13,919 bases of DNA from assembly GCA_041485385.1 (NCBI GenBank), contig JBGPJM010000131.1:1-13919 (forward strand), read 5' to 3'. This DNA is from JBGPJM01 sp041485385. Its GTDB lineage: Bacteria > Planctomycetota > Phycisphaerae > Phycisphaerales > UBA1924. The position numbers and the translations under genes were made by a program. Positions 8,201-13,919 of this stretch are shown here, in pieces (the first letter of the stretch is position 1; every line of letters starts with the position of its first letter). The notes under the pieces are model-generated. The model had not been told where the DNA came from, did not search any database, and saw only the letters and a list, made by a program, of their open reading frames with translations.

Positions 8201-8906
8201 CCTCCTGGCCCGCATGGTCTGGACGCTGCTGGTCACCTACCTGCTCATGTGCGCGCTCTTCGAGAGCTTCCTCTACCCATTCGTCATCATGTTCAGCGTG
8301 CCGCTCGGGATCGTCGGCGGGTTCGCGGCCCTGCGCATCGTGCACGACTGGACGATGTCCAACCCCACCGTCGCGCCCCAGCAGCTCGACGTGCTCACCA
8401 TGATCGGGTTCGTCATCCTCATCGGCACCGTCGTCAACAACGCCATCCTCCTGGTCGAGCAGGCCCGCAACTTCATGGGCCACTTCAAGATCCCCGGCGC
8501 CGAGGACGCCGAGCCGATGGAGCCCCTCCACGCCATCGCCGAGTCCGTCCGCACGCGCGTCCGCCCCATCTTCATGACCACCCTCACCACCGTCGGCGGC
8601 GGCCTGCCCCTGGTGATCGCCCCGGGCGCCGGCTCGGAGATGTACCGCGGCCTGGGCGCGGTCGTGCTGGGCGGGCTGGTTGTCTCCACCGTCTTCACCC
8701 TCGTGCTCGTGCCCCTGGTCTTCGGGCTGGTCCTTCAGATGCACGCGGGCCTGCGGGCCGTGATCTCGCGCAGCGGCCACGGGGCCCCCGGCGCCGTCGC
8801 GCTCGCACCGGGCCAGGCTCACGCCCCGGCCCTTAACGGCTTCACCTCGCCGCACAGGGCCAGCTCCGAGCACCCGCAAGAGAATGTCCCGGACCCCCGT
8901 TCCTGA
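5214..8906 (+). CDS. RND efflux permease with two extra predicted membrane helices
   Basis: This encodes a 1230-residue inner-membrane RND permease, longer than the usual 1030-1060 residues. The GTG start at 5214 lies 3 bases after the adaptor stop, with GGAAGGAG inside the end of that gene as ribosome-binding site. TM1 is at about 13-33, with porter domain motifs (WPGRSPQEIVDEITREQEK, YLERVDGVAEVNIYGGRERE) in the first periplasmic loop. TM2-6 span about 348-515. The TM4 relay motif is GVVVDNAIVVLEN, keeping D416 but with N417 where AcrB has the second Asp. TM7 is at about 560-580, followed by a second large loop. TM10 carries GTVVNNAILLVEQ, with Asn where AcrB has the relay Lys. Between the end of loop 2 (RVRLEGSAAKLAQ) and TM8 (about 1001-1021, LFESFLYPF) there is an insert of about 80 residues with hydrophobic segments near 933-955 and 969-991. 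Closest in style to the HAE-1 group; substrate unknown. It works with the adaptor upstream. Confidence 0.94.
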   Translation: MDLIRWAINKPVSVSVAVILLIMFGLIGLGAIPIQLTPTVDQPVVTVSTAWPGRSPQEIVDEITREQEKRLKNVANLKSMKSTSQEGLSTITLEFYVGADISRALQEVSDALRQVPSYPDEVKEPTIKAAEGSSSSAIAWIIIDLDPAKAAAHPGYDITTLFDALDREVKPYLERVDGVAEVNIYGGREREVRVLLDPSAMAARGLSHEEVIRALRNENRNISAGSLSEGKRDYRVRVVGQFETADDVLGTIVAYREGKPVYVRDLGDVDVGFEKKRSFVRAMGVPCLAMNVIRQSGSNVMRVMAAVRDRLEVVRKDMLPRLDPVAGPDLRLRQVYDETNYINSSIALVLENLWVGGTLSILVLMVFLRSFKATAVIALAIPLSIIGTFLVMLAAGRTLNVISLAGLAFSTGVVVDNAIVVLENIERRRSMGDAPLAAVYRGAKEVWGAILAGTFCHVAVFFPILTIREEAGQLFFDLTLALSVSIILSLVVAITVVPAAQAVLARLHALRVGQDAALHERRPDTMWSTLFGLAPLCGRLVASFSRGIYWLMTGWRAWTLRPALIVGMTTASVLASRYLVPPLDYLPAGNQNLVFGGLLIPPGLSLQEQLRYAEHIEHNVEPYINADIHNPASMASLAPIPRMDAPGKTFDPVPIENFFIGGFNGGMFVGATSQDPQKVIPIGSLLTANMNGMPDAFGGAAQASIFGRGVGGGDNINLEISGPSLPRVVTAANAMFFQAAMLYSFGNVQGSPSNFNLTQPESRIRLSRAGRQLGLRTSDLGTAVRGLIDGAFAGDFRLEGKTVDMVVLPKGGRLAYKEILPGIPVMTPSWRVVPVASVADIEPAQAPQEIQRIEELPSVTIQIRPPKGQALETVMDELRQKVIAPARSAGLIDRNMRVRLEGSAAKLAQVKTALLGDLNPSAPRAPWQKALSMVSYGIGIAGLLVGLYAMARALSRRTGRDGAPGMSPFVYGALGAILLSVIIGGLLLGIAHQPQLLLARMVWTLLVTYLLMCALFESFLYPFVIMFSVPLGIVGGFAALRIVHDWTMSNPTVAPQQLDVLTMIGFVILIGTVVNNAILLVEQARNFMGHFKIPGAEDAEPMEPLHAIAESVRTRVRPIFMTTLTTVGGGLPLVIAPGAGSEMYRGLGAVVLGGLVVSTVFTLVLVPLVFGLVLQMHAGLRAVISRSGHGAPGAVALAPGQAHAPALNGFTSPHRASSEHPQENVPDPRS

Positions 8907-8952
8907 CGCCCTTCCTCGCGCAACCCTGACCCGATCAACACCCATACGCAGA

Positions 8953-8971
8953 CCAGACTTCGCAAATCTGG
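8953..8971 (+). other. Stem-loop downstream of the RND gene
   Basis: CCAGA-C-TT and AA-A-TCTGG pair with one C/A mismatch around the loop CGC, 46 bases after the permease stop codon. No T-tract follows, so it may be an mRNA end structure or a factor-dependent stop rather than an intrinsic terminator. Confidence 0.35.
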
Positions 8972-9023
8972 AACTCTCGCACCCCCGAAGCGTCGAACCT
9001 AGTGTGTAGGGCGAGCAGGGACT

Positions 9024-9044
9024 TTCAAGGTGATGTATCTTGAA
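9024..9044 (+). promoter_or_regulatory. Inverted repeat upstream of the STN-like gene (possible operator)
   Basis: TTCAAG (9024-9029) and CTTGAA (9039-9044) are perfect inverted half-sites with a 9-base spacer, in the 194-base gap before the start at 9101. This locally A/T-richer patch stands out from the GC-rich surroundings. It could be a regulator binding site or an mRNA hairpin. No recognisable -35/-10 pair accompanies it. Confidence 0.3.
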
Positions 9045-9050
9045 GGGGGG

Positions 9051-9086
9051 ATGTTCAGGCGACGGCCGGGTTTCCGCGGCCAGTGA
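9051..9086 (+). CDS. Possible 11-residue leader peptide ORF
   Basis: ATG 9051 opens MFRRRPGFRGQ and stops at TGA 9084-9086, 14 bases before the STN-like gene's ATG. A GAAGGGGGG purine run abuts the ATG, which is closer than usual for a ribosome-binding site. Four of the 11 residues are arginine. It could be a regulatory leader, but a chance ORF is equally likely at this length. Confidence 0.15.
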   Translation: MFRRRPGFRGQ

Positions 9087-9100
9087 TCCAGGAGCTGATT

Positions 9101-10120
9101 ATGCTGACCTCTTCTCCGTCTGCGGGCGCTCGTGCGGCAAGGCTCATCCTCGCCGCCGGCCTCGTCGCATTGCTCGCCACCTTTGCCTCCGCCCAGACCA
9201 AGTCGCCCGCGACGCCCGCGCAGCCGGCCGCCAAGCCCGCTCTGACCGCGCAGGCTCCCGCCGCGACCGACACCGGAGAGGTGACCTCGCCGCGCACGAC
9301 TCTCGCGAAGATGTCGAAGCGCATAACGATCGAACTGACCGACCAGCCCCTCGAAGCTGTCATCAACTACCTGAAGGACAGCACAACTGCCGACATCGAC
9401 GTCCTCTGGGGCGAAGAGGGCGGCAACGGGATGAAAAAGGACCTCCCCATTACCATGAGCGTCAAGAACATGCCGGCGCTCGACCTTCTGGAACGGATCC
9501 TCTCCAAGGCCCAGACGGAGTTCAGCGAGAACACCTGGCAGATGACCTCCACCGGCTCCCTCGAGTGCGGGCCCAAGGACCAGCTCAACAAGACCAGGCG
9601 CATCGAGCTCTACGACATCCACGACCTGCTCCTCGTGATCCCCAACCACTACGACGTCCCCCAGATCGACCTCCAGGGCCTGCTCCAGCAGTCCCAGGGC
9701 GGCGGCGGCGGCGGCGGCGGCGGTCGGAGCCCATTCAAGGACGATCAGCAGACTCGGCAGAACCAGGAGCAGAGAAAAAAGGAAATGGACGATCACGCCA
9801 AGGAGATCGTCGACATCATCGTCCAGACCGTCGAGCCCTCCCAGTGGACCGACGCCGGCGGCGAGGCCGCGTCCATCCGTTACTACCAGGGCCACCTCAT
9901 CGTCAACGCCCCCGACTACGTCCACCGCCAGATCAACGGCTACAAGTACTGGCCCAGCTACACCCAGAAGGTCGTCACCGGGCGCCGGTACGTCTCCCTC
10001 AACATGGACTCCTCCATCGGCACCGTCGACGCCATCCATAACTTCCCCGTAACAGGGGTGGCGGGCGGCGGCGGCGGTGGCGGCGGCCAGCCGAACGGCC
10101 CCGTACTTCCCCCAGGTTGA
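9101..10120 (+). CDS. Secreted STN/secretin-N-like protein with poly-Gly linkers
   Basis: This encodes a 339-residue protein. ATG 9101 follows AGGAG (9090-9094) at 6-base spacing and begins a clear signal peptide, with a hydrophobic core LILAAGLVALLATF and a likely cut at ASA-Q near residue 31. An Ala/Pro/Thr-rich stretch leads to a segment at about 74-125 (ITIELTDQPLEAVINYLKD ... LPITMSVKNMPALDLLERIL). That segment has the layout of the short domain shared by secretins and TonB receptors (STN). A segment near 164-182 (RRIELYDIHDLLLVIPN) and a later one (EIVDIIVQTVEPSQW ... LIVNAPDYVHRQINGY, about 234-278) resemble the N-domains of secretin-like proteins. No secretin beta-barrel follows. Two GGC-repeat runs encode 9 glycines (9698-9724) and 8 glycines (10064-10087). 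I recall similar proteins recurring in planctomycetes, but their job is not known to me. It may act in the periplasm as an assembly or binding protein. It appears monocistronic. Confidence 0.8.
   Translation: MLTSSPSAGARAARLILAAGLVALLATFASAQTKSPATPAQPAAKPALTAQAPAATDTGEVTSPRTTLAKMSKRITIELTDQPLEAVINYLKDSTTADIDVLWGEEGGNGMKKDLPITMSVKNMPALDLLERILSKAQTEFSENTWQMTSTGSLECGPKDQLNKTRRIELYDIHDLLLVIPNHYDVPQIDLQGLLQQSQGGGGGGGGGRSPFKDDQQTRQNQEQRKKEMDDHAKEIVDIIVQTVEPSQWTDAGGEAASIRYYQGHLIVNAPDYVHRQINGYKYWPSYTQKVVTGRRYVSLNMDSSIGTVDAIHNFPVTGVAGGGGGGGGQPNGPVLPPG
9698..9724 (+). repeat. GGC microsatellite encoding nine glycines
   Basis: Eight GGC codons and one GGT in a row form a flexible linker between two folded segments of the STN-like protein. 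A second run with 8 glycines is at 10064-10087. Such pure triplet runs are prone to slippage, which would change linker length in frame. Confidence 0.9.
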
Positions 10121-10199
10121 CATCCGGTCGCCCGCTTGGTCTAATTCAGACGTCTACGTGCGTCTCCAGCGGGACCGAGAGCGAGATACACAACGACGG

Positions 10200-10237
10200 A
10201 ACCCCGGTCGCTCAAGCGGCCGGGGTTCTTTCTTTTC
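10200..10237 (+). terminator. Strong intrinsic terminator after the STN-like gene
   Basis: A 13-bp stem with one T-G wobble runs from AACCCCGG (10200-10207) to CCGGGGTT (10220-10227), with inner CGCT/AGCG pairs and a tiny loop. It is followed by CTTTCTTTTC. It lies 80 bases past the stop codon at 10120. Nothing else is visible between 10121 and 10199. Confidence 0.92.
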
Positions 10238-10240
10238 TCC

Positions 10241-10655
10241 GCCCACCTGCGCTGCCCCCAGCAGCCCCTTGTGCATCTCCGTCGCCGCCCCGATGAACAC
10301 CCCGTCGCTCAGCCACAGGAGCCCGAGCGGGTAGCTCGTCCGTGCCGGCGGGATTGCCGACCTCCGTCACCATCATCGTGTGCCCGTCGCCGATCATCGC
10401 CGCGAGCTTCATGAACCCCGTGACCACCTCATAATCCTTCATCCCAGGGATCTTCTCGCGCAGCTCCGCCGCGGCACGCTCGAAGTCCTCCTTCTTCACC
10501 CGCGCAAACGCGTCCTTGTGCTTCTGCGCCAGCCCGTCGCGCAGCGCATCAAGGTCGGCCTGCCACTCCTCGTCCGTGAGCGTCTTGAACGCGCCCGCCT
10601 CGCCGGGCGCCTCGGCGGCGCACTGCCCGGCTGCTGCGCCATCGCGCCCGTGCAC
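10241..10655 (-). pseudogene. Frameshifted, truncated remnant of an S41-type peptidase gene
   Basis: On the minus strand, a frame from GTG at 10655 gives a segment TDEEWQADLDALRDGLAQKH ... VKKEDFERAAAELREKIPGM ... VVTGFMKLAAMIGDGHT. This pattern matches the helical region and GDGHT motif that precede the catalytic core in many S41 (C-terminal processing) peptidase-like proteins. After NPAGTDE the frame loses sense. One base over (shift near 10335-10340) it resumes as YPLGLLWLSDGVFIGAATEM and HKGLLGAAQVGGE, which is the expected next stretch of the family. Homology stops at about 10241, where the terminator of the convergent gene begins, so the catalytic Ser/Lys core is absent. No signal peptide is found at the start, and an in-frame TAA lies just upstream, so the 5' end is also damaged or lost. 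It is unlikely to make a working enzyme. A sequencing error could explain the shift but not the missing core. Confidence 0.7.
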
Positions 10656-10723
10656 CCCCTTCCCGCATCGAGTTTCGCCCGGAATCGGTTACGATGGGCC
10701 CGTTCCGCCCGGAGCCGCCCATC

Positions 10724-13700
10724 ATGGCCGAGGAATCGTCCACCGTCCCCCCACTCCCCCCTCCTTCCCGCCGCCCGGCCGTCGAAACCTCGAAGTTCTT
10801 CGCCGACCCCAAGGCCGCTCCGACGTTGACCGGCGGCAACCCGCCCGCCCCCTCTAGCGCGGCGCAAATCGGCGAGCGCCCCGGCGACGTCATCGGCCAC
10901 TACAAGCTCCTGGAGCGCATCGGCGAGGGCGGGTTCGGCACGGTCTTCCATGCCGATCAGGAAAGGCCCGTCAAGCGCCGCGTCGCCCTCAAGATCATCA
11001 AGCTGGGGATGGACACACGCGAGGTCATCGCCCGCTTCGAGGCCGAGCGGCAGGCCCTGGCGATGATGGACCACCCCAACATCGCCCGCGTGTTCGACGC
11101 CGGCGCCACCGACGCCGGCCGCCCCTACTTCGTGATGGAGCTCGTCCGCGGCGTCCCCATCACCGACTACTGCGACGCCAACCGCCTCTCCATCACCGAG
11201 CGGCTCGGGCTCTTCCAGCAGGTCTGTGCGGCCGTTCAGCACGCCCACCAGAAGGGCGTCATCCATCGCGACCTCAAACCCAGCAACGTCCTGGTCTCCA
11301 GCCACGACGGCGGCGCCACCTGCAAGGTCATCGATTTCGGAATCGCCAAGGCCACCAGCGCCCGCCTCACCGAACGCACGCTCTTCACCGAGCGGCGAGA
11401 GCTCATCGGCACCCCTGAGTACATGTCGCCCGAGCAGGCCGATCCCTCCTACGGCGACATCGACACGCGGAGCGATATCTACTCCCTGGGCGTCCTCCTC
11501 TACGAGCTGCTCACCGGCGTCACCCCCTTCGACAGCCAGCGCCTCCGTTCCGCCGCCTTCGGCGAGATCCAGCGCATCATCCGCGAGGAAGACCCCGCCA
11601 AGCCCAGCACCCGCCTCAGCACGCTCTTCGCCCCGCCGGGCCCCAAGCCCCAGGGCGCCGGCGCCGACGCTGCCAGGGCCCGCAGGTCCGCCGACCTCTC
11701 CACCCTCGCCGGCCAGCGCCGCACCGACGCCCCGACGCTGATGCGCACGCTCCGCGGCGAGCTCGACTGGGTCGTCATGCGCGCCATGGAGAAGGACCGC
11801 ACCCGCCGCTACGAGACCGCCAGCGGCCTGGCGATGGATATCGCCCGATACCTCACCGGCCAGCCCGTCCTCGCCGTGCCCCCCAGCGCCGGCTACACGC
11901 TCCGCAAATTCGTGCGGCGCCACCGCGTGGCTGTCGCGGCCGGTTCCGCCGTCGCCGCGGCCGTGGTCATCGGCTTCGGCGTGGCGACCGTCGGGTTCAT
12001 CTCCGCCGTCCGCTCTCGCGACGCTGAAACCGTCGCCAAGCGCAGCGCCCTGGAACAGCGTGCCCTCGCCGAGTCCGCTCGCACCGACGCTGAGCGAGAT
12101 CGCGACGCCGCCGTCCAACTCCGCGCCGCCGAGGCGCAACAGCGCACGCTCGCCGAGGCGGCCGAGCAGAAGGCCGCGGCCATCAACACGGTCCTTCTCG
12201 ACATGCTCGGCTCGGCCGACGTCCGCGAGCTTGGTCGCGAAGCCAAGGTGTCCCAGGCGCTGGACAAGGCTGCGGCCGGCGTGGGCACCGCCTTCAAGGA
12301 TCGGCCCGACGTCGAGGCCGCCGTCCGCAGGATCCTCGGCTCGACCTACACCTCCATCGGCATGCTCGACCACGCCGAGCCCCACGTGAACGCCGCCCTC
12401 GAGCTCAACCGCACCGTCCATGGCGAGGCCTCCGCCGAGTTCGCCCGGAGCCTCGGCGACCTGGGGTTCCTGAAACAGCAGCGTGGCGACGACGCCGCGG
12501 CGGCCGAGCTGTACCGCCGGGGCGCCGAGATCGCCCTGAGCGCCAGCGGCCCCGAGGCCGAGCTCACGCTCGGCCTCCGGGGCGATTACGCCAACGCCCT
12601 CGTGCGGCTCGACCGAAACGCCGAGGCCGAGAAGATCCTCCGCGAGACGCTCGAGAGCCGCACCCGCGTCTTCGGGCGCGAGACCCGCGACACGCAGATC
12701 ATGGTCAACAGCCTCGCCGTGCTCCTGCACAACATGGAACGCCTCGATGAAGCCGAGCTGCTCTACCGCGAGGCCGTCGATATCGGCGCGCGGGTGCTTG
12801 GCCCCGAGCACCCCGACACCCTCACCGCCCGCATGAACCTGGGCAGCATCCTCCGCTCCCGCGGCAGGCTCGCCGAGGCCGAGCCGCTGCTGACCGAAGG
12901 GTACGGCGCGATCAAGCGGGTCTTCGGCGAGGACCACACCAAGACGGCCTCCGCCGCGTGGGCGCTGGCCAGCTTCTACGACAACCAAGGCCGCTTCAAG
13001 GAAGCGCTCCCCTTCTACGAAGAGTGCCTCGCCATCCGCCGGCACGCCGAGGGAGACAACACCCTGACGGTCGTCGAGACCAAGCAGTCCCTCGCCCAGA
13101 TGCTCAACCGCATGGGGGACTTCACCCGGGCGGTCGCGGTCCAGCGGGAGGCCGTCGAGACCTTGACCGCCATCGAAGGCGCCGAGGGCCCCAAGACCCT
13201 GGGGGCCCGCCTCAAGTTGACGAACATCCTCGTCGCGGCCGACCTCTCCGCCGAGGCCGAGGCGAGCTTCAAGGAGCTGCTGGAGATCTACCCGCGCGTC
13301 ATGGGCGAGACCGACGAAGGAACCATCATCGTCAACAACAGCTACGCGGTTCTCCTGCTCCGCCAGGACCGCTACGCCGATGCCGAGCCGTACATCAGGA
13401 GGGCCCTCGAGACCGGCACCATAGTCCAGGGGGAGAACCACCCCACCACCATCATCACGCAGTACAACCTGACCGTCGTCGCGCGCGAGCTCGGGCGCCT
13501 CGACGAGGCCGAGGCCCTCGGACGCGAGTGCATCCAGCGCTTCTCCCGCGTCTTCGGCCCCAAACATCCCAACACCGCCACCGCCCGCGGCGGGTACGCC
13601 GAGACCCTCATCAAGCTCGGCCGCACCGCCGACGCGACGAAAGAACTCACGGGCGCCATCGCCATCTCCAAGGCGGCGCTGGGGGAGAAGAACCCCGCGT

Positions 13701-13919
13701 TCACCGGCAACGGCCTCACCCTCGCCACGCTGCTTCTCGACACCGGCGACACCGCCGCCGCCGAGCCCCTCCTCCGCGAGATCGTCGACGTCGACGTTCA
13801 GAGCCGCGGGCCCAGGGACCGCCGCACCGCCGCGGCCTGCGTCGAGCTTGGCCGCTGCCTCACCATGCTTCACCGCTTCGCCGAGGCCGAGCCCCTCCTC
13901 ACCGAGAACCACGCGCTGC
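10724..13919 (+). CDS. Membrane Ser/Thr protein kinase with TPR array (3' partial)
   Basis: The frame is open from ATG 10724 to the window end (1065 codons, no stop). GGAG at 10711-10714 sits 9 bases before this ATG; an in-frame ATG at 10694 is a weaker alternative. The first 55 or so residues are Pro/Ser-rich. A PknB-type (Hanks) kinase domain follows, with glycine loop GEGGFGTVF (67-75), Lys90 in ALKIIK, catalytic HRDLKPSN (181-188), DFG (204-206) and GTPEYMSPEQ in the activation segment. All key residues are present, so it should be active. One membrane helix (about 402-424) and an Ala/Glu/Arg coiled coil (to about 485) link it to a long array of TPRs. These are of the roughly 42-residue kinesin-light-chain type (for example AEAEPLL and LGPEHPDTLTARMNLGSILR) and continue past the window end. 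The architecture places the kinase in the cytoplasm and the TPRs outside the inner membrane. It phosphorylates unknown targets, and the TPRs probably sense or bind partners. This layout is common in planctomycetes. Confidence 0.94.
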   Translation, partial: MAEESSTVPPLPPPSRRPAVETSKFFADPKAAPTLTGGNPPAPSSAAQIGERPGDVIGHYKLLERIGEGGFGTVFHADQERPVKRRVALKIIKLGMDTREVIARFEAERQALAMMDHPNIARVFDAGATDAGRPYFVMELVRGVPITDYCDANRLSITERLGLFQQVCAAVQHAHQKGVIHRDLKPSNVLVSSHDGGATCKVIDFGIAKATSARLTERTLFTERRELIGTPEYMSPEQADPSYGDIDTRSDIYSLGVLLYELLTGVTPFDSQRLRSAAFGEIQRIIREEDPAKPSTRLSTLFAPPGPKPQGAGADAARARRSADLSTLAGQRRTDAPTLMRTLRGELDWVVMRAMEKDRTRRYETASGLAMDIARYLTGQPVLAVPPSAGYTLRKFVRRHRVAVAAGSAVAAAVVIGFGVATVGFISAVRSRDAETVAKRSALEQRALAESARTDAERDRDAAVQLRAAEAQQRTLAEAAEQKAAAINTVLLDMLGSADVRELGREAKVSQALDKAAAGVGTAFKDRPDVEAAVRRILGSTYTSIGMLDHAEPHVNAALELNRTVHGEASAEFARSLGDLGFLKQQRGDDAAAAELYRRGAEIALSASGPEAELTLGLRGDYANALVRLDRNAEAEKILRETLESRTRVFGRETRDTQIMVNSLAVLLHNMERLDEAELLYREAVDIGARVLGPEHPDTLTARMNLGSILRSRGRLAEAEPLLTEGYGAIKRVFGEDHTKTASAAWALASFYDNQGRFKEALPFYEECLAIRRHAEGDNTLTVVETKQSLAQMLNRMGDFTRAVAVQREAVETLTAIEGAEGPKTLGARLKLTNILVAADLSAEAEASFKELLEIYPRVMGETDEGTIIVNNSYAVLLLRQDRYADAEPYIRRALETGTIVQGENHPTTIITQYNLTVVARELGRLDEAEALGRECIQRFSRVFGPKHPNTATARGGYAETLIKLGRTADATKELTGAIAISKAALGEKNPAFTGNGLTLATLLLDTGDTAAAEPLLREIVDVDVQSRGPRDRRTAAACVELGRCLTMLHRFAEAEPLLTENHAL

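Noticed and set aside
5363..8836. Plus-strand open frame of 1157 residues in another frame inside the RND gene
   Set aside because: It is Arg/Pro/Gly/His-rich with no domain, and the overlapping frame encodes a clear RND permease.
10656..10723. Possible promoter (TACGAT at 10690-10695) for the kinase gene
   Set aside because: No acceptable -35 hexamer lies at the right distance, and the -10 match is only 4 of 6.
10496..13912. Minus-strand open frame of 1138 residues opposite the kinase gene
   Set aside because: It is the antisense shadow of the kinase-TPR gene. The plus strand shows all kinase motifs and TPRs, and GC-rich third positions keep the opposite frame free of stops. Its translation is Gly/Ala/Glu/Val/Leu repeats without any recognisable domain.

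Overview
The window looks like a chromosomal segment of a high-GC planctomycete, most likely from the Phycisphaerae. This placement is inferred from gene content, not from a marker gene. The clues are a C-terminal double dockerin-like EF-hand module ending in Gly-Cys, a fibro-slime-type secreted protein, a Ser/Thr kinase fused through a membrane helix to a long TPR array, and an STN-type secreted protein with poly-Gly linkers. Very high G+C at third codon positions produces long open frames on the opposite strand of almost every gene; these are shadows.

Layout, left to right. (1) The 3' end of a secreted dockerin-tailed protein (to 255). (2) hflX, a ribosome-associated GTPase (394-1734), with a G-rich tandem repeat overlapping its ribosome-binding region. 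(3) A secreted protein of about 499 residues (1973-3472) in which a fibro-slime-like domain appears to be split by an insert of roughly 215 residues; a strong intrinsic terminator follows. (4) A single tRNA-Thr(CGT) gene (3684-3755) with its own likely sigma-70 promoter. (5) A two-gene RND efflux operon: a periplasmic adaptor (3981-5210) and an inner-membrane RND permease (5214-8906) that carries an insert predicted to add two membrane helices before TM8. (6) A secreted STN/secretin-N-like protein (9101-10120) closed by a textbook terminator. (7) On the minus strand, a frameshifted and truncated remnant of an S41-type peptidase gene (about 10241-10655). (8) A divergent Ser/Thr kinase-TPR gene (10724 to the window end), open at its 3' end.

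The only clear operon is the efflux pair. The other genes look like separate transcription units, with terminators at 3503-3547 and 10200-10237. No outer-membrane channel gene lies beside the pump. I see no mobile element, CRISPR array or rRNA gene, and no convincing novel multi-gene system. The best leads are the RND permease with two extra predicted helices, the split fibro-slime domain, the S41 pseudogene and the orphan STN protein.
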